Of a stretch of 64,000 nucleotides of DNA, positions 17,475-26,050 are shown in pieces. Made by a program: the position numbers and the translations under genes. The stretch is from contig NZ_RBKU01000001.1 in assembly GCF_003633615.1 (NCBI RefSeq), positions 1,922,001 through 1,986,000 of the forward strand, written 5' to 3'. The notes under the pieces were generated by a model. That model was not told where the DNA came from, did no database searches, and worked only from the letters and a program-made list of their open reading frames with translations. Origin of the DNA: Mucilaginibacter gracilis. Lineage in GTDB: Bacteria; Bacteroidota; Bacteroidia; Sphingobacteriales; Sphingobacteriaceae. Within the stretch, counting starts at the first letter, position 1. Each line of letters opens with the position of its first letter.

Positions 17475-18776
17475 CTATTTCTGCCTAAAGAAAATCTGTA
17501 TTGGTACGCCTTGAAAATCGAAATTTTCGCGCAGTTTGTTTTCAATAAAGCGCATGTAGGGTTCTTTGATGTATTGGGGCAGGTTGCAGAAAAAGGCGAA
17601 CATGGGTGCTATGCCGCTTATTTGGGTTACGTATTTAATTTTTACGTATTTGCCTTTTATAGCGGGAGGCGGAAAGCTCTCTATAATGGGCAGCATTACG
17701 TCGTTAAGTTTTGAGGTGGGTATTTTTTTGTTGCGGTTTTCGTAAACTTTGTTGGCCGCTTCTATGGCTTTAAAAATACGTTGTTTCTCTAAAACGGAGG
17801 TGAAAACGATAGGCACATCGGTAAAAGGGGCAATTTTTTGGTGAATGATCTCTTCAAAAACCTTGGTCGTTTTATTGTTTTTTTCGATCAGATCCCACTT
17901 GTTAACCACAATTACGATACCTTTTTTGTTTTTTTCGGCCAGGTGGAAAATGTTAATGTCTTGCGCTTCAATGCCTTCAACGGCGTCAATCATCAGCAAA
18001 ACCACGTCGCTTTCTTCGATGGCTTTGATGGTACGCATTACCGAGTAAAACTCAATGTTTTCTTTAACCTTGGTTTTTTTACGCATCCCGGCGGTATCAA
18101 TCAGCATAAAATCGTGACCGAACTGGTTGTAATGGATGTGGATAGAATCGCGCGTGGTGCCTGCAATTGGGGTTACGATATTACGATCGTGGCCGAGCAG
18201 GGTATTGATAATTGATGATTTACCTACATTGGGCCTGCCGGCGATGGTGTATTTTGGCAGGGTGTTTTGCTCGAGCGGGACATCCTCAAAGGTTTTAACA
18301 ACCTCATCTAAAAGTTCGCCGGTGCCGGAGCCCGTCATGGCCGAAATGTTGTATATTTCGCCGAGGCCAAAGCCGTAAAACGTGGCCGATTCAACCTGCT
18401 GGCTATTGTTATCCACCTTGTTTGATACTACAAATACTGGCTTTTTGCTTTTGCGTAAAAAGGTAGCAATTTCGTCGTCAAGGTCGGTTATGCCGGTTGT
18501 TACGTCAACCATAAACAAAATAACGCTGGCTTCTTCAATGGCAATTAAAACCTGCTCGCGTATGGCGGCCTCAAAAACATCGTCGGAATTGGCTACATAA
18601 CCGCCGGTATCAATTACCGTAAAATCATGCCCGGTCCATTCACTAACGCCATAGTGCCTGTCGCGGGTTACGCCGCTAAAATCGTCAACAATGGCTTTAC
18701 GGGCCTCAATTAAACGGTTAAATAATGTTGATTTACCCACATTTGGGCGGCCTACTATAGCTACTATGTTACTCAT
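17475..18776 (-). CDS. der: ribosome assembly GTPase Der (EngA)
   Basis: Tandem-GTPase protein needed for 50S ribosomal subunit maturation. From ATG 18776 it has 433 residues: first G domain with [11 protein letters not shown] at 8-18, DTGGY and NKVD; second G domain with [20 protein letters not shown] and NKWD; then the KH-like C-terminal domain ending IQIFFRQK. The frame stays open 21 codons upstream, but those codons ([10 protein letters not shown]) come from a repeat array, so the shorter start is right. Probably translated from the same region as era, which lies upstream on the same strand. Confidence 0.96.
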   Translation of the reverse strand: MSNIVAIVGRPNVGKSTLFNRLIEARKAIVDDFSGVTRDRHYGVSEWTGHDFTVIDTGGYVANSDDVFEAAIREQVLIAIEEASVILFMVDVTTGITDLDDEIATFLRKSKKPVFVVSNKVDNNSQQVESATFYGFGLGEIYNISAMTGSGTGELLDEVVKTFEDVPLEQNTLPKYTIAGRPNVGKSSIINTLLGHDRNIVTPIAGTTRDSIHIHYNQFGHDFMLIDTAGMRKKTKVKENIEFYSVMRTIKAIEESDVVLLMIDAVEGIEAQDINIFHLAEKNKKGIVIVVNKWDLIEKNNKTTKVFEEIIHQKIAPFTDVPIVFTSVLEKQRIFKAIEAANKVYENRNKKIPTSKLNDVMLPIIESFPPPAIKGKYVKIKYVTQISGIAPMFAFFCNLPQYIKEPYMRFIENKLRENFDFQGVPIQIFFRQK

Positions 18777-18784
18777 TGCTTTTT

Positions 18785-18940
18785 TAGATATGAGATGTGA
18801 GATATGAGATGTGAGATGGAACGTTTTGTTCTCAATCACAAGCTATATTCAAATCTAATTAATTTTTGTGGAGATATTTAGGGTGCGGATAAGCAAACCG
18901 CAAAAGGTCTCAAATCTCAAATCTAATATCTCAAATCTTA
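18785..18940. repeat. word array between era and der
   Basis: The left part (18788-18820) is made of AGATATGAGATGTGAGAT-like words and the right part (18908-18938) of CTCAAATCTCAAATCTAATA-like words, approximate reverse complements of each other, with about 85 bases between. It is one of the low-complexity inverted arrays of this genome and lies in the der leader. Confidence 0.65.
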
Positions 18941-18941
18941 C

Positions 18942-19820
18942 TTAATCCTCGTACCCAAATTTTTTCAGGTAATTTTTTTTACTGCGCCAATCGGCTATTA
19001 CTTTAACAAACATCTCTAAAAAAACCTTACGCTGAAAAAACTCTTCCATGTCTTTACGGGCGTAGGTACCAACTTTTTTAAGCATTTCGCCGCCGGTACC
19101 TATCAGGATGTTTTTTTGCGAATCGCGCTCTACGATGATTTCGGCACTAATGCGGTATATCTTAGGGTCTTCAATAAAGGCGGTTATAATTACCTCGGTA
19201 CTGTAGGGTATCTCCTTTTCGTATATTTTAAATATTTTTTCGCGGATAATTTCCGAAGCAAAAAAGCGGTCGTTACGGTCGGTTAAAAAATCTTTTTCGT
19301 AATAAGCGGGGTGCTCGGGCAGGTTATCCATTACCATATCCATTACGGCCTTCACATTATGATCGTGCAGTGCCGAAATAGCGAATACAGCTTTGGGTTT
19401 TAATGCTTCGTGCCAGTAAGCTATCTTTTTCTCAACAGTTTCCTGGTCGCTTTTGTCAATCTTGTTAATCAGTATCACCAACGGGGCCTGGCTGCCTTTC
19501 AGTTTATCCAATACGTCGGCCTCGTCGTACTTTTCGTTAATATCGGTAACCAGTAACACCATATCGGCATCAACCAGCGAGCCCGATACCTGGTGCATCA
19601 TGGTTTCTTGCAGGGCGTAGTGCGGTTTGATGATGCCGGGCGTGTCGCTAAACACAATCTGGTAATCATCGCCGTTAACTATACCGAGGATGCGATGACG
19701 TGTTGTTTGTGCTTTGGGCGTAATGATGCTCATTTTTTCGCCCACAAGCGCGTTCATCAGGGTTGACTTACCTGCATTGGGTTTGCCAATAATACTTACA
19801 AAACCTGCGCGGTGACTCAT
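18942..19820 (-). CDS. era: GTPase Era
   Basis: Era binds the 3' end of 16S rRNA and couples 30S maturation to growth. From ATG 19820 the protein is 292 residues: G domain with GKPNAGKST, DTPGII and NKID, and a C-terminal KH domain with the 'AEIIVERDSQKNILIGTGGEMLKKVG' region that contacts rRNA. Upstream frame extension by 36 codons lacks family similarity. It is divergent from the initiator tRNAs; der lies 166 bases downstream on the same strand. Confidence 0.96.
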   Translation of the reverse strand: MSHRAGFVSIIGKPNAGKSTLMNALVGEKMSIITPKAQTTRHRILGIVNGDDYQIVFSDTPGIIKPHYALQETMMHQVSGSLVDADMVLLVTDINEKYDEADVLDKLKGSQAPLVILINKIDKSDQETVEKKIAYWHEALKPKAVFAISALHDHNVKAVMDMVMDNLPEHPAYYEKDFLTDRNDRFFASEIIREKIFKIYEKEIPYSTEVIITAFIEDPKIYRISAEIIVERDSQKNILIGTGGEMLKKVGTYARKDMEEFFQRKVFLEMFVKVIADWRSKKNYLKKFGYED

Positions 19821-19843
19821 GTAAAAATATATTTGTGATTTTA

Positions 19844-19875
19844 TTTGCACTGCAAAGAAACGAATTATATCTTTG
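19844..19875 (+). promoter_or_regulatory. promoter reading towards the initiator tRNAs
   Basis: TTTG (19844-19847), 20 bases, then TATCTTTG (19868-19875): both Bacteroidota boxes at ideal spacing, pointing at the first tRNA 92 bases on. The palindrome ACTGCAAAG/CTTTGCAGT overlaps it, so a minus-strand promoter for era may share the site. Confidence 0.6.
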
Positions 19876-19967
19876 CAGTCCCAATTAAAAAAGGTACAAA
19901 TTGCACTTTGATTATTTGGGGCCCTCATTTGGAGTAATGAACCAGGCGAAAATGAGTAAAATTATAG

Positions 19968-20040
<73 letters not shown>

Positions 20041-20055
20041 CCCAGAGAAGAAGAG

Positions 20056-20083
20056 AGCCTTTAGCCAAGACTAAAGGCTTTTT
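20056..20083 (+). terminator. terminator after initiator tRNA copy 1
   Basis: AGCCTTTAG and CTAAAGGCT form a perfect 9-pair stem with a 6-base loop followed by a T-run. Confidence 0.9.
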
Positions 20084-20163
20084 ACTTTAAAATAAAACGG
20101 ATTGTTGGCCGTTATAAACAACACAATTTGGGGTAATGGCCCAATGGAATAAAATAAATATAA

Positions 20164-20236
<73 letters not shown>

Positions 20237-20247
20237 CACAGGAAGTT

Positions 20248-20280
20248 AAAAGCCTCAAGTTGAAAGATTTGAGGCTTTTT
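20248..20280 (+). terminator. terminator after initiator tRNA copy 2
   Basis: AAAGCCTCAA pairs with TTTGAGGCTTT around a short loop, followed by TTTTT. Confidence 0.88.
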
Positions 20281-20339
20281 GCATTTGTTTTAAAGATGTG
20301 TAGAAATTTTAAAGCAATTTAAAATATAAAATTAGGAGA

Positions 20340-21887
20340 CTATTTTTTACTTTTATTTATAATTTTATAAATATCTAATCTTCTGTCTTTTAAATTTCTA
20401 ACTGCGCCGAAATTATGAAGTTCCTTTAACAAATCTACGTCTACGTCGGCTATCAAAGTTGTTTCGGTATTAGGTGTGGCTTCGGCTTTGATACCGTTAC
20501 TTGGAAAAGAAAAATCAGAAGGCGTAAATACTGCCGACTGCGCATATTGTATATCCATGTTATGAACTTTGGGTAAATTACCTACACTTCCGGCTATAGC
20601 TACGTAGCACTCGTTTTCAATAGCCCTGGCCTGCGCGCAGCTCCTAACCCGTGTATAGCCGTTTTGGGTGTCGGTCATAAAAGGAACAAAAAGTATTTGC
20701 ATACCCTGTTCGGCCAACAGGCGGGGTAGTTCCGGAAATTCCACATCATAGCAAATCAATATCCCAATCTTGCCGCAATCCGTATCATAGGTAGTGATCT
20801 GATCACCGCCTATCATTCCCCAGGCACTTTGTTCTGCCGGCGTTAAGTGAATTTTACGGTACATTTCATAAGAACCGTCCCTGCGGCAAAGGTATCCTAC
20901 ATTTTGCAGCACCCCGTTTTCCAGGTAGGGCATACTGCCTGTGATGATATTAATGTTATAACTGATGGCGTACTCCATAAATTTGTCGCGCAAGGGGATA
21001 GTGAACTTGGCTATCTCGCGCATTGCATCAGCCCCACCTAAATGATTATAAGCTGTCATCAACGGTGCATTGAACAATTCCGGGAACAAAACAAAATCAC
21101 TTTGGTAGTCACTGATTACATCCACAAAAAACTCGATCTGTTCACATAATGATTCCAGGTTTTCAAATGGGCGCATTTGCCATTGTACCAATCCTAACCG
21201 GATAATGGATTTTTTAGAGTTGATATGTGCTGCCTCCTCGTTGTAGTAAATATTATTCCACTCCAATAATGATGCGTATTCAAGCGATTGCGTATCACCG
21301 GGTAAATAGCCTTTTAAGATTTTCCTGACGTGGAAATCGTTAGCTAATTGAAATGATAAAGTTGGATCGTGAATCTCTTTACCTTTTACTTTTTCCAGGT
21401 AGGCTTTAGGCGTCAGCTTATCGGCGTAATCCTTGTATTTGGGGATACGTCCCCCGGCGATAATCGCCCTGAGATTGTGCCTTTCGCATATTTCTTTACG
21501 TGCATCATATAACCTTCTACCAATACGCATACCCCGGTGGTCTGGATGAACAAAAAAGTCAATGCCGTACAATACATCTCCGTCTTTATCATGTGTTGAA
21601 AATGTATAATTGCCGGTTATTTGTGCATAGGTATGGTTATCGCCAAATTTGTCATAATCTACGATCAGCGAGAGCGCACAGCCAGCAATCGATCCGTTAA
21701 CTAATATGCAGATCTGGCCTTCAGGAAATATTTTAACCAATTCGGTGATATGTGGTTCTCCCCAATAGGAAGCGCCTTCCCATTCGGCGTATGCTTCAAT
21801 CATAGAGGCCTTTAAGCCTAAGTAATCGTCTTTGGTAAGCGTTCTTAATTCTATTTTAAGTTCTTCGTTTTTAATTTCTTTTTCCAT
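20340..21887 (-). CDS. fused GNAT acetyltransferase and carbon-nitrogen hydrolase
   Basis: A 515-residue two-domain enzyme. Residues about 12-165 are a GNAT N-acetyltransferase domain (YGIDFFVHPDHRGMRIGRRLYDAR gives strand 4 and the acetyl-CoA loop RGMRIG). Residues about 225-500 are a nitrilase-superfamily amidase with Glu270 (LFPELF), Lys345 (YRKIHL) and Cys379 (LICYDVEFPE) as the catalytic triad. This fusion is widespread in bacteria and no substrate is established as far as I know; acylated amines or amides are likely. Transcribed alone, divergent from the AraC gene. Confidence 0.92.
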   Translation of the reverse strand: MEKEIKNEELKIELRTLTKDDYLGLKASMIEAYAEWEGASYWGEPHITELVKIFPEGQICILVNGSIAGCALSLIVDYDKFGDNHTYAQITGNYTFSTHDKDGDVLYGIDFFVHPDHRGMRIGRRLYDARKEICERHNLRAIIAGGRIPKYKDYADKLTPKAYLEKVKGKEIHDPTLSFQLANDFHVRKILKGYLPGDTQSLEYASLLEWNNIYYNEEAAHINSKKSIIRLGLVQWQMRPFENLESLCEQIEFFVDVISDYQSDFVLFPELFNAPLMTAYNHLGGADAMREIAKFTIPLRDKFMEYAISYNINIITGSMPYLENGVLQNVGYLCRRDGSYEMYRKIHLTPAEQSAWGMIGGDQITTYDTDCGKIGILICYDVEFPELPRLLAEQGMQILFVPFMTDTQNGYTRVRSCAQARAIENECYVAIAGSVGNLPKVHNMDIQYAQSAVFTPSDFSFPSNGIKAEATPNTETTLIADVDVDLLKELHNFGAVRNLKDRRLDIYKIINKSKK

Positions 21888-22039
21888 TTACTGATAAAGC
21901 TTTTATGAATAACAAATGTAAAGCAGATTGGTGTTTAAAAGTGAAATAAACTTGGTGAGCTGTAACATATTGAAATCATGACACCATACGTTACAGAGGG
22001 AATGATATTTAAAGTAGCCCGGAACAGGGTCAAACTAAA

Positions 22040-22083
22040 GGCCTCAAATCATGCTATGACGCCTCATATCATGATTTGAGGCC
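22040..22083. promoter_or_regulatory. palindrome upstream of the AraC-type regulator
   Basis: GGCCTCAAATCATG (22040-22053) and CATGATTTGAGGCC (22070-22083) are perfect 14-base arms. A further partial copy, GCCTCATATCATG, lies in the centre. TCAAATCATG recurs at 23287-23296 before the receptor gene. It may be an operator; the TTTTT that follows also makes it a possible rho-independent hairpin for transcription coming from the left. Confidence 0.5.
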
Positions 22084-22114
22084 TTTTTGCTGTACATAAA
22101 CCGTATCTTCGGTT

Positions 22115-23281
22115 ATGCTTTTTCAATTCGGGCTGCGTAGTTCGCTGCTGCTTATATTTTTTACGCACCTGTGTGTTTATGCGGGGCTGTTGTACAAGCG
22201 TGGTGTGCAGCAAGAGCGCCTGTCGGACAGGTTGTTGGCGTCGTTCTTCTTGCTGTCGGCATTGTTTATTTTTCCGTGGATGTCGGGGTTTGCGGGTTGG
22301 TATGATACGCAACCCTACCGAGAGATATTATTTTATACGCCGTTTATCCATGCGTTGTTTTTTGGTCCGTTATTGTATCTGTATTTAAAAAGCCTTACCA
22401 ACGCACAATACAAGTTAAGCAAGGCAGATTGGCTGCATTTTTTACCCGGCGCACTTTACCTGCTTTGGTGCCTTGTGGTTGTAGTGGCCGATAAATTTAT
22501 TGTAGGCCGTTATTACCTGATGAACGGCAGAACCGACCCCGATTTTGACAGTTGGTATAACTGGACCTGGAGCGCAAGTATTTTAATTTATCTGGCTCTA
22601 TCAATTAGGTATTACCGGCAGTACCTCGTTTTTTCGAACTTTGAATTCTCTTTTGCCGATGCGGCCAGCTTTAAGTGGCTGCGCAATTTTTTGTATGCTT
22701 TTGCGCTGCTTACCACGTTGTTAATATCCGAGCACGTTTTATCTTTATTTGTTGATTTGGTTTACGTGCGCGCGTGGTATTATTTTTTTGCGTTTGCCCT
22801 TATTACGTATTATATGGCCATTAGTGCTTATAGCGCCAGGCCCATCATTAAGCTTAACTTTGAGCCACGGTTGTTAACCGCCTACCAGCAGCCCTTACAG
22901 TTAGCCAATAACAACACCATAGATATTACTTACCAGGACTTGGACTGGATGGAGGATTGGAAAATAAAAGTGGATGAGTTGATGGCTGTTAAAAAGGTTT
23001 ATTTAGAACCCGAACTAACCTTAACCGACCTGGCTAAAAAAACGGGTACCAATGCATCGTTGCTAAGTAAGGTTATTAACGCCAGTTATGGGCAAAACTT
23101 TAACGACTATGTTAACCGTTTCCGGGTAGAGGAGGCTATCCGCCTGATGAACCAACCGGGCTACCGCAATTTTAACCTGCTGGCTATTGCTTATGATGCC
23201 GGCTTCAATTCAAAATCAACCTTTAACCGCGCCTTTAAAAAGGTAACGGGTAAAAACCCCAAGGAGCATTTAAGCAATTAG
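22115..23281 (+). CDS. membrane-bound AraC-family transcriptional regulator
   Basis: The 388-residue protein has about seven hydrophobic segments in residues 1-235 and a cytoplasmic AraC DNA-binding domain at about 285-388: 'LTLTDLAKKTGTNASLLSKVIN' is the first helix-turn-helix and 'NLLAIAYDAGFNSKSTFNRAFKKVTGKNPKEHL' the second, with the family's Phe-x-x-x-TG-x-x-P ending. Such 7TM-AraC proteins sense an extracellular signal and regulate an adjacent gene. The receptor-like gene starts 57 bases downstream in the same direction and is the likely target. Confidence 0.88.
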   Translation: MLFQFGLRSSLLLIFFTHLCVYAGLLYKRGVQQERLSDRLLASFFLLSALFIFPWMSGFAGWYDTQPYREILFYTPFIHALFFGPLLYLYLKSLTNAQYKLSKADWLHFLPGALYLLWCLVVVVADKFIVGRYYLMNGRTDPDFDSWYNWTWSASILIYLALSIRYYRQYLVFSNFEFSFADAASFKWLRNFLYAFALLTTLLISEHVLSLFVDLVYVRAWYYFFAFALITYYMAISAYSARPIIKLNFEPRLLTAYQQPLQLANNNTIDITYQDLDWMEDWKIKVDELMAVKKVYLEPELTLTDLAKKTGTNASLLSKVINASYGQNFNDYVNRFRVEEAIRLMNQPGYRNFNLLAIAYDAGFNSKSTFNRAFKKVTGKNPKEHLSN

Positions 23282-23286
23282 TGGTG

Positions 23287-23296
23287 TCAAATCATG
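23287..23296 (+). promoter_or_regulatory. single half-site TCAAATCATG before the receptor gene
   Basis: The decamer is identical to one arm of the palindrome upstream of the regulator gene and lies 42 bases before the receptor start codon. It may be a half-site for the same regulator. Confidence 0.35.
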
Positions 23297-23338
23297 TTCT
23301 GAAGCGATGGAGAGGCCGGTTAGCGGCACTTTTGGAGC

Positions 23339-25615
23339 ATGAAAAAATTTTTAACCGTTTTATTTTGTTTAAGCGCCTTTACCGCTGCCGCCCAGGTAAG
23401 CGGTAAAGTAACCGACGAAAAAGGAGATGCCCTGCCCGGAGCAGTTATCCGCCTGTTTAAAAACAATCAACCAGCTAAAACCGCGCTTACCGATACCGCG
23501 GGTTATTTTAACTGCAATGTGCCGGGTTTAAATTACCTGGTTATTACATCGGTTGGTTTTATGGCCGATACTATTTTTACCACCCAAAAGCCGCTGGGTA
23601 ATATTAAGCTGATACCCGCCACGCGCCGGCTTAACGAAGTGCGCGTGCAAGCCCGGCAACCTATTATAAAGCAGGAAACCGACCGCAGCGTTATTATGGT
23701 TAACGAGCAGGTTAAAAAACTGGCCGATAACGCATTGGAAATTGTAAACCTTGCGCCCAGTATTACCATTAGCGATAACGAAGACGCGATACTAATGAGC
23801 GGCAAGGCCGAGGTGCAGATTATGATTAATGATAAACCGGTGAAGATGACTGCCCGCGATTTAGCCAAAATGCTTAAAGCCATGCCTGCAGGTAGTATAA
23901 AGCAGGTAGAAATATTAACTAACCCACCAGCCAAATACGAGGTAAACGGTAATACGGGTATTATCAATATCAAAACTAACATGGGTGTAAAAGGCATTAC
24001 CGGTAACCTTGATTACAGTACATCGCAAAGTGTTTATAATTGGACCGACCTATCGGGCTTGCTGAATTATGGCGCGGGGAAATTAGCGGTTAGCACTTAC
24101 GGGGCGTGGCATAGCGGCGGTTACCTCACCAGCGATGTTAAAGTGCGTAAACTTAATACAGGCACCTTAAACCAGCAAACCAGTAACCTTGATAACTGGA
24201 GCGACCCGGTTTGGCGCGTGGCTATTGATTACGCAATTGGTAAAAAAAGTACCCTTGGCGGGATAATTGAGCGCGAAGCCAGTACCAATACCAGTAGCTA
24301 CGATAGCTATTTGCAACAGCCCTCAAATAGCTATCAAACCATAGGCAGCAACCCTTACGTGCGTTATTGGAATACTTATAACCTAAACTATCGCTACAGC
24401 GATACACTTGGAACGGAACTAACTGTTGACCTTGACCGTGCCGACTTTACTAAAAACGGCCATATTACGGTTATAACCACCGGGCAGCCACAACTTAACT
24501 ATGAAACGTTAACCAATATCAGCATCAATACCCTAAAGACGGATTATAGCCACGCCTGGAAAAATAAACTTAAACTTGAAGCCGGATTTAAAATAGCCGC
24601 CGTGCAAACCAACAATAACCAGGATGCTAACCAGTTTAACTACCACGAAAACATAAGGGCTGCTTACACGGCTTTATCGGGATCCGCGGCGCGTTGGGGG
24701 TGGCAATTTGGGCTGCGGGCCGAGCAAACCACTGCTAAAGGCGAAAGTGAATTGGCAAGCAGCGCAAAACTTACCCGGCCAGATACCAGTTACTTTAACT
24801 TGTTACCATCGGCTTATTTTACTTATGCGCCGGGTGCTAAACACCATTTGAGGCTATCAATTAGCCGCCGTATAAAACGGCCCGATTATAACGATTTGCA
24901 ACCCTTTACCTACGTGCAGGACCCACTTAGTCAGCAAACGGGTAACCCCAACCTGCGCGTGCAGCGTAATGACGAGGCCGAGTTAACCTATACGTTTGAC
25001 GACCGCATTACCCTGGTTGGCGCTTACAGCCAAGCCAACGATTATTTTAATACCATTATGAAGCAAGCGGGTAATGTTTTGATTGAAATGCCTGCCAATA
25101 CAGGCACTATGAACACCCTTAATTTCGACCTTAATTATCCCGTTAAGGCAACAAAATGGTGGAACATGCTTTACAAAGCCAATTTGGGTAACGATCATTT
25201 TAAAGGGGCTTTATTGGATGGTGAGCTTAACGAGGGTAAATGGCACTATCAGTTTTCTACCAGTCAGCGGTTTACATTGCCGGGTAAATATCAGTTACAA
25301 TTGAGCGGGCGTTATACATCGGCATCGCAAAACCTCATTTATGCCCGGCAGGATAATGCTAATGTGAGCGCCGGTATTAGTCGTAAATTGTTTAAAGACC
25401 AGGCTTCGGTACGTTTAGGTGTGAGCGATATTTTTAAAACCCAGCGTAATTATACCAGCGTTAATTTTGGCAGCCTTAATTATACCGATGAGGGTAACTT
25501 TGAGAGCCGCAGGGTATCATTTAACTTTAGCTGGCGTTTTGGCAATACCAAAATACGGCAAACTGAGGAACGCCGGCGCGGTGATGCCGATGAAAAAGGA
25601 AGAAGCGGCAGTTGA
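23339..25615 (+). CDS. TonB-dependent receptor-like outer-membrane protein
   Basis: 758 residues. A signal peptide (MKKFLTVLFCLSAFTAAAQ) is followed by a carboxypeptidase-regulatory-like domain (about 20-95, VSGKVTDEKGDALPGAVI), a plug-like region (about 110-215, with EILTNPPAKYEVNGNTGIINIKT) and a 22-strand-type barrel of the OMP_b-brl_3 kind to the end (FNFSWRFG). Such proteins import or bind ligands at the outer membrane. The length is short of a full SusC protein (about 1000), so it belongs to the smaller receptor family. Preceded by its probable regulator. Confidence 0.88.
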   Translation: MKKFLTVLFCLSAFTAAAQVSGKVTDEKGDALPGAVIRLFKNNQPAKTALTDTAGYFNCNVPGLNYLVITSVGFMADTIFTTQKPLGNIKLIPATRRLNEVRVQARQPIIKQETDRSVIMVNEQVKKLADNALEIVNLAPSITISDNEDAILMSGKAEVQIMINDKPVKMTARDLAKMLKAMPAGSIKQVEILTNPPAKYEVNGNTGIINIKTNMGVKGITGNLDYSTSQSVYNWTDLSGLLNYGAGKLAVSTYGAWHSGGYLTSDVKVRKLNTGTLNQQTSNLDNWSDPVWRVAIDYAIGKKSTLGGIIEREASTNTSSYDSYLQQPSNSYQTIGSNPYVRYWNTYNLNYRYSDTLGTELTVDLDRADFTKNGHITVITTGQPQLNYETLTNISINTLKTDYSHAWKNKLKLEAGFKIAAVQTNNNQDANQFNYHENIRAAYTALSGSAARWGWQFGLRAEQTTAKGESELASSAKLTRPDTSYFNLLPSAYFTYAPGAKHHLRLSISRRIKRPDYNDLQPFTYVQDPLSQQTGNPNLRVQRNDEAELTYTFDDRITLVGAYSQANDYFNTIMKQAGNVLIEMPANTGTMNTLNFDLNYPVKATKWWNMLYKANLGNDHFKGALLDGELNEGKWHYQFSTSQRFTLPGKYQLQLSGRYTSASQNLIYARQDNANVSAGISRKLFKDQASVRLGVSDIFKTQRNYTSVNFGSLNYTDEGNFESRRVSFNFSWRFGNTKIRQTEERRRGDADEKGRSGS

Positions 25616-25629
25616 GGATTTTTTGATAG

Positions 25630-25800
25630 AGTGGGGAGTCAGAAGTCAGAAGTCGGGAGTCGGGAGTCAGAAGTCGGGAGTCAGAAATCGGGAGTCGGAG
25701 AAATCGGGAGTCGGAAGTCGGAGAAATCGGCAGTCGGAAGTCGGAGAAATCGGGAGTCGGATTTCTGACTTCTGACTTCTGATTTCTGATTTCTGGTTGG
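25630..25800. repeat. GGGAGTCAGAAGTC word array
   Basis: About ten tandem copies of variants of GGGAGTCAGAAGTC and GGAGTCGGAGAAATC end in the reverse-complement words TTCTGACTTCTGACTTCTGA (25760-25795). The 435-base gap 25616-26050 otherwise holds only the ileS promoter. One arm being the reverse complement of the other allows a long hairpin. Confidence 0.85.
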
Positions 25801-26013
25801 GGTTTTTAGGTTGTGAAGTTGCTTTTGTGGTACGGATAGGGGTGATACCGGCCTGGGGTTAAGGCCGGTGTGGTATGAGCGGATTGCTCCGGGCGTAAGG
25901 CAACTCCTGTGCGGTTTTCTTTAACAGTATTCATATCAATCAAAAACTCAAAAAAACCTTTCATACATTGCTTTGCTCTGGTAAAAAACTTCCCTTTTGA
26001 TATTAAAATTCCT

Positions 26014-26021
26014 TAAATTTG
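26014..26021 (+). promoter_or_regulatory. -7 box of the ileS operon promoter
   Basis: TAAATTTG is a perfect TAnnTTTG box 30 bases before the ileS start. A TTTTG lies upstream at 25995-25999 but only 14 bases away, short of the ideal spacing. Confidence 0.45.
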
Positions 26022-26050
26022 CACCTCTTTAAATTGACGTAATAGTATTG

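Noticed and set aside
18777..18839. Upstream 21-codon extension of der
   Set aside because: It translates the word array ([10 protein letters not shown]) and is not part of the family; the ATG at 18776 starts the conserved protein.
22040..22090. Hairpin before the AraC gene as a plain terminator
   Set aside because: No plus-strand gene ends upstream; the motif repeats at the receptor promoter, so an operator role is at least as likely.
25630..25800. Tandem repeats that could be mistaken for a CRISPR array
   Set aside because: Units are 10-20 bases, irregular, without unique spacers, and no cas genes are present.
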